From: Candidatus Uhrbacteria bacterium
GTDB taxonomy: Bacteria; Patescibacteriota; Patescibacteriia; UBA9934; GWF2-40-263
NCBI GenBank assembly: GCA_023246275.1
Contig: JAHFIS010000050.1
Coordinates: 1-6,338 of the forward strand
Length of the DNA stretch: 6,338 nt
Direction: 5' to 3'
Shown here piece by piece: positions 5,681-6,338 of the stretch. The position numbers were made by a program, and so were the translations under genes. Below the pieces are notes generated by a model. The model was not told the DNA's origin, ran no database searches, and saw only the letters and a list, made by a program, of their open reading frames with translations. Position 1 is the first letter of the stretch. Each line of letters opens with the position of its first letter.

Positions 5681-5724
5681 CCGAACCGTCCTTTTTTGTT
5701 AGCGTGCCCAAACGTTCTTTGGAG
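5639..5724 (+). repeat. Copy 2 of the duplicated gene-end/terminator/promoter/leader block
   Basis: This is the counterpart of 4410-4496, here joining gene 4 to gene 5. Its near identity contrasts with the much more divergent repeat-coding regions on either side, which points to recent duplication or gene conversion of the junction. Confidence 0.9.
5671..5697 (+). terminator. Intrinsic terminator of array gene 4, overlapping its stop codon
   Basis: GGGCGGTT (5671-5678) pairs with AACCGTCC (5684-5691) over 8 bp with one G-U wobble, with loop GACCG, and is followed by six T (5692-5697). The stop codon is 5678-5680. Confidence 0.88.
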
Positions 5725-5729
5725 GAGCA
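5677..5729 (+). promoter_or_regulatory. Promoter and Shine-Dalgarno of array gene 5, embedded in the gene 4 terminator
   Basis: The -35 box TTGACC (5677-5682), a 17-bp spacer and the -10 box TAGCGT (5700-5705) are followed 24 nt later by the ATG. The leader CGTTCTTTGGAGGAG (5713-5727) provides the ribosome binding site. The -35 box shares bases with the stop codon and terminator loop of gene 4. Confidence 0.7.
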
Positions 5730-6338
5730 ATGAGAAAAAAGCAAAGACGAATGCCCCGCGGGCACTGGGACGACACGCGGAACGTCGACCTGGCCATCGC
5801 GCCGGTCGTCGCGGAGCTTGGAAGGATGCCGACGCACGCAGAGCTCCGTGACCGGAGGCTTTCCGCGCTCTCGCGTGCCATCTTGAGAAACGGCGGGATA
5901 TCCGTCGCGCGCGAGCGTCTGAAAAAAACCGACGCGGCCCTGGAATCGGGACGCGCCACGTTCCGGAAGGGCCATTGGGAAAACTTCCAGCGCGTCGAGG
6001 AGACGCTGAGGCCCCTGATCGCGGAACTTGGCAGGATGCCTACCGACGGGGAACTTTGCGAGCAAGGACTGTCGTCCTTGGTTCGACACGCGTACCGGAA
6101 GCTCGGCGGATTCGTATCGCTCCGTCAGCGACTCGGAATTGCGGAATCGAACGTCCGTTGGAACGACTTCGCGGAGATGGAACGCGGGATCCGTCCCGTC
6201 ATTGAGGAACTAGGGCGCATGCCGACGCAACGGGAGCTGAAGATCAGAAAGTTCCACGGCGCGATTCGCGCGATCCTAAGAACGCACGGCGGCTTCGACG
6301 CGGTGGCGGATCGCCTCGGGACGACGTACACACCAAAA
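5730..6338 (+). CDS. Array gene 5: repeat protein, 3 repeats visible, 3' end outside the window
   Basis: The frame stays open for 203 codons to the right edge. A basic N-terminus (MRKKQRRMPRGH) leads into repeats at Trp13, Trp83 and Trp144. All three turn motifs are ELGRMPT. The HGG motifs are RNGGI (one residue short, His replaced by Asn), KLGGF and THGGF. The first linker is long (70-residue spacing) and Ala/Arg-rich. The second is short (61). After repeat 3 the residues TTYTPK look like the start of a linker rather than the GPVTD tail, so at least one further repeat probably follows. The start is set by GGAGG and by the spacing shared with the sister genes. The final repeat, C-terminal module and terminator seen in the other copies would lie beyond the window. 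Confidence 0.88.
   Translation, partial: MRKKQRRMPRGHWDDTRNVDLAIAPVVAELGRMPTHAELRDRRLSALSRAILRNGGISVARERLKKTDAALESGRATFRKGHWENFQRVEETLRPLIAELGRMPTDGELCEQGLSSLVRHAYRKLGGFVSLRQRLGIAESNVRWNDFAEMERGIRPVIEELGRMPTQRELKIRKFHGAIRAILRTHGGFDAVADRLGTTYTPK

Noticed and set aside
4463..5697. Seven versus six T in the duplicated terminators as a phase-variation switch
   Set aside because: The T-tracts lie after the stop codons, so length changes cannot shift a reading frame. A small effect on promoter spacing (18 versus 17 bp) is possible, but one difference is not evidence of switching.
1268..6338. Integron-like gene cassette array or CRISPR
   Set aside because: No attC-like imperfect palindromes follow the genes; the hairpins are short terminators with T-tracts. 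There are no short identical direct repeats separated by unique spacers.
1295..6338. TPR, PPR, TALE or ankyrin repeats
   Set aside because: The period (64-66) and the invariant GRMPT and HGG motifs do not match the 33-35-residue signatures of those families. Only the general idea of modular binding is comparable.

Overview
This is a GC-rich bacterial window. Shine-Dalgarno sites, sigma-70-type promoters (TTGAC[A/C], 16-18 bp, TAnnnT) and intrinsic terminators are all visible, but nothing fixes the phylum. All six genes read left to right and use nearly all of the sequence.

Layout: (i) Positions 1-1131 hold the end, or nearly all, of a class I SAM-dependent methyltransferase-like protein. It is closed by a strong terminator whose hairpin contains the stop codon. 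(ii) Positions 1147-1215 hold a GC-rich extragenic palindrome and a G-run. (iii) From 1216 to the right edge lies a head-to-tail array of five paralogous genes: 1268-2038, 2141-3130, 3249-4451, 4502-5680 and 5730 to beyond 6338. Each encodes a cytoplasmic-looking protein made of 3, 4, 5, 5 and at least 3 copies of a ~64-66-residue repeat. The repeat reads roughly W-x2-F-x-NVE-x2-L-x-PI-x2-ELGRMPT-x2-EL-x-AR-x-LSSLS-x-AI-x3-HGGF-x2-V-x2-RLGL. The four complete proteins end in a nearly constant 64-65-residue C-terminal module that starts GPVTD and contains HADAL, KRSW and LDAAVA.

The five paralogues do not look like an ordinary operon. Each has its own promoter with a fixed 24-25 nt from the -10 box to the start codon, a shared leader (GTTC[T/C]TTTGGAG, one T shorter in the last two genes), and, in the four complete genes, its own intrinsic terminator. 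At the last two junctions the stop codon, the terminator hairpin and the next gene's -35 box occupy the same bases. The array is therefore best described as tandem self-contained expression cassettes with a variable repeat region and a constant tail.

Function is not established. The repeat looks all-helical, with a GRMPT turn and a helix-HGG-helix end. This makes a modular binding protein, possibly for nucleic acid, a reasonable hypothesis. The array is the feature of this window most likely to be undescribed. The methyltransferase is terminated separately, and a functional link to the array is not supported by the sequence.
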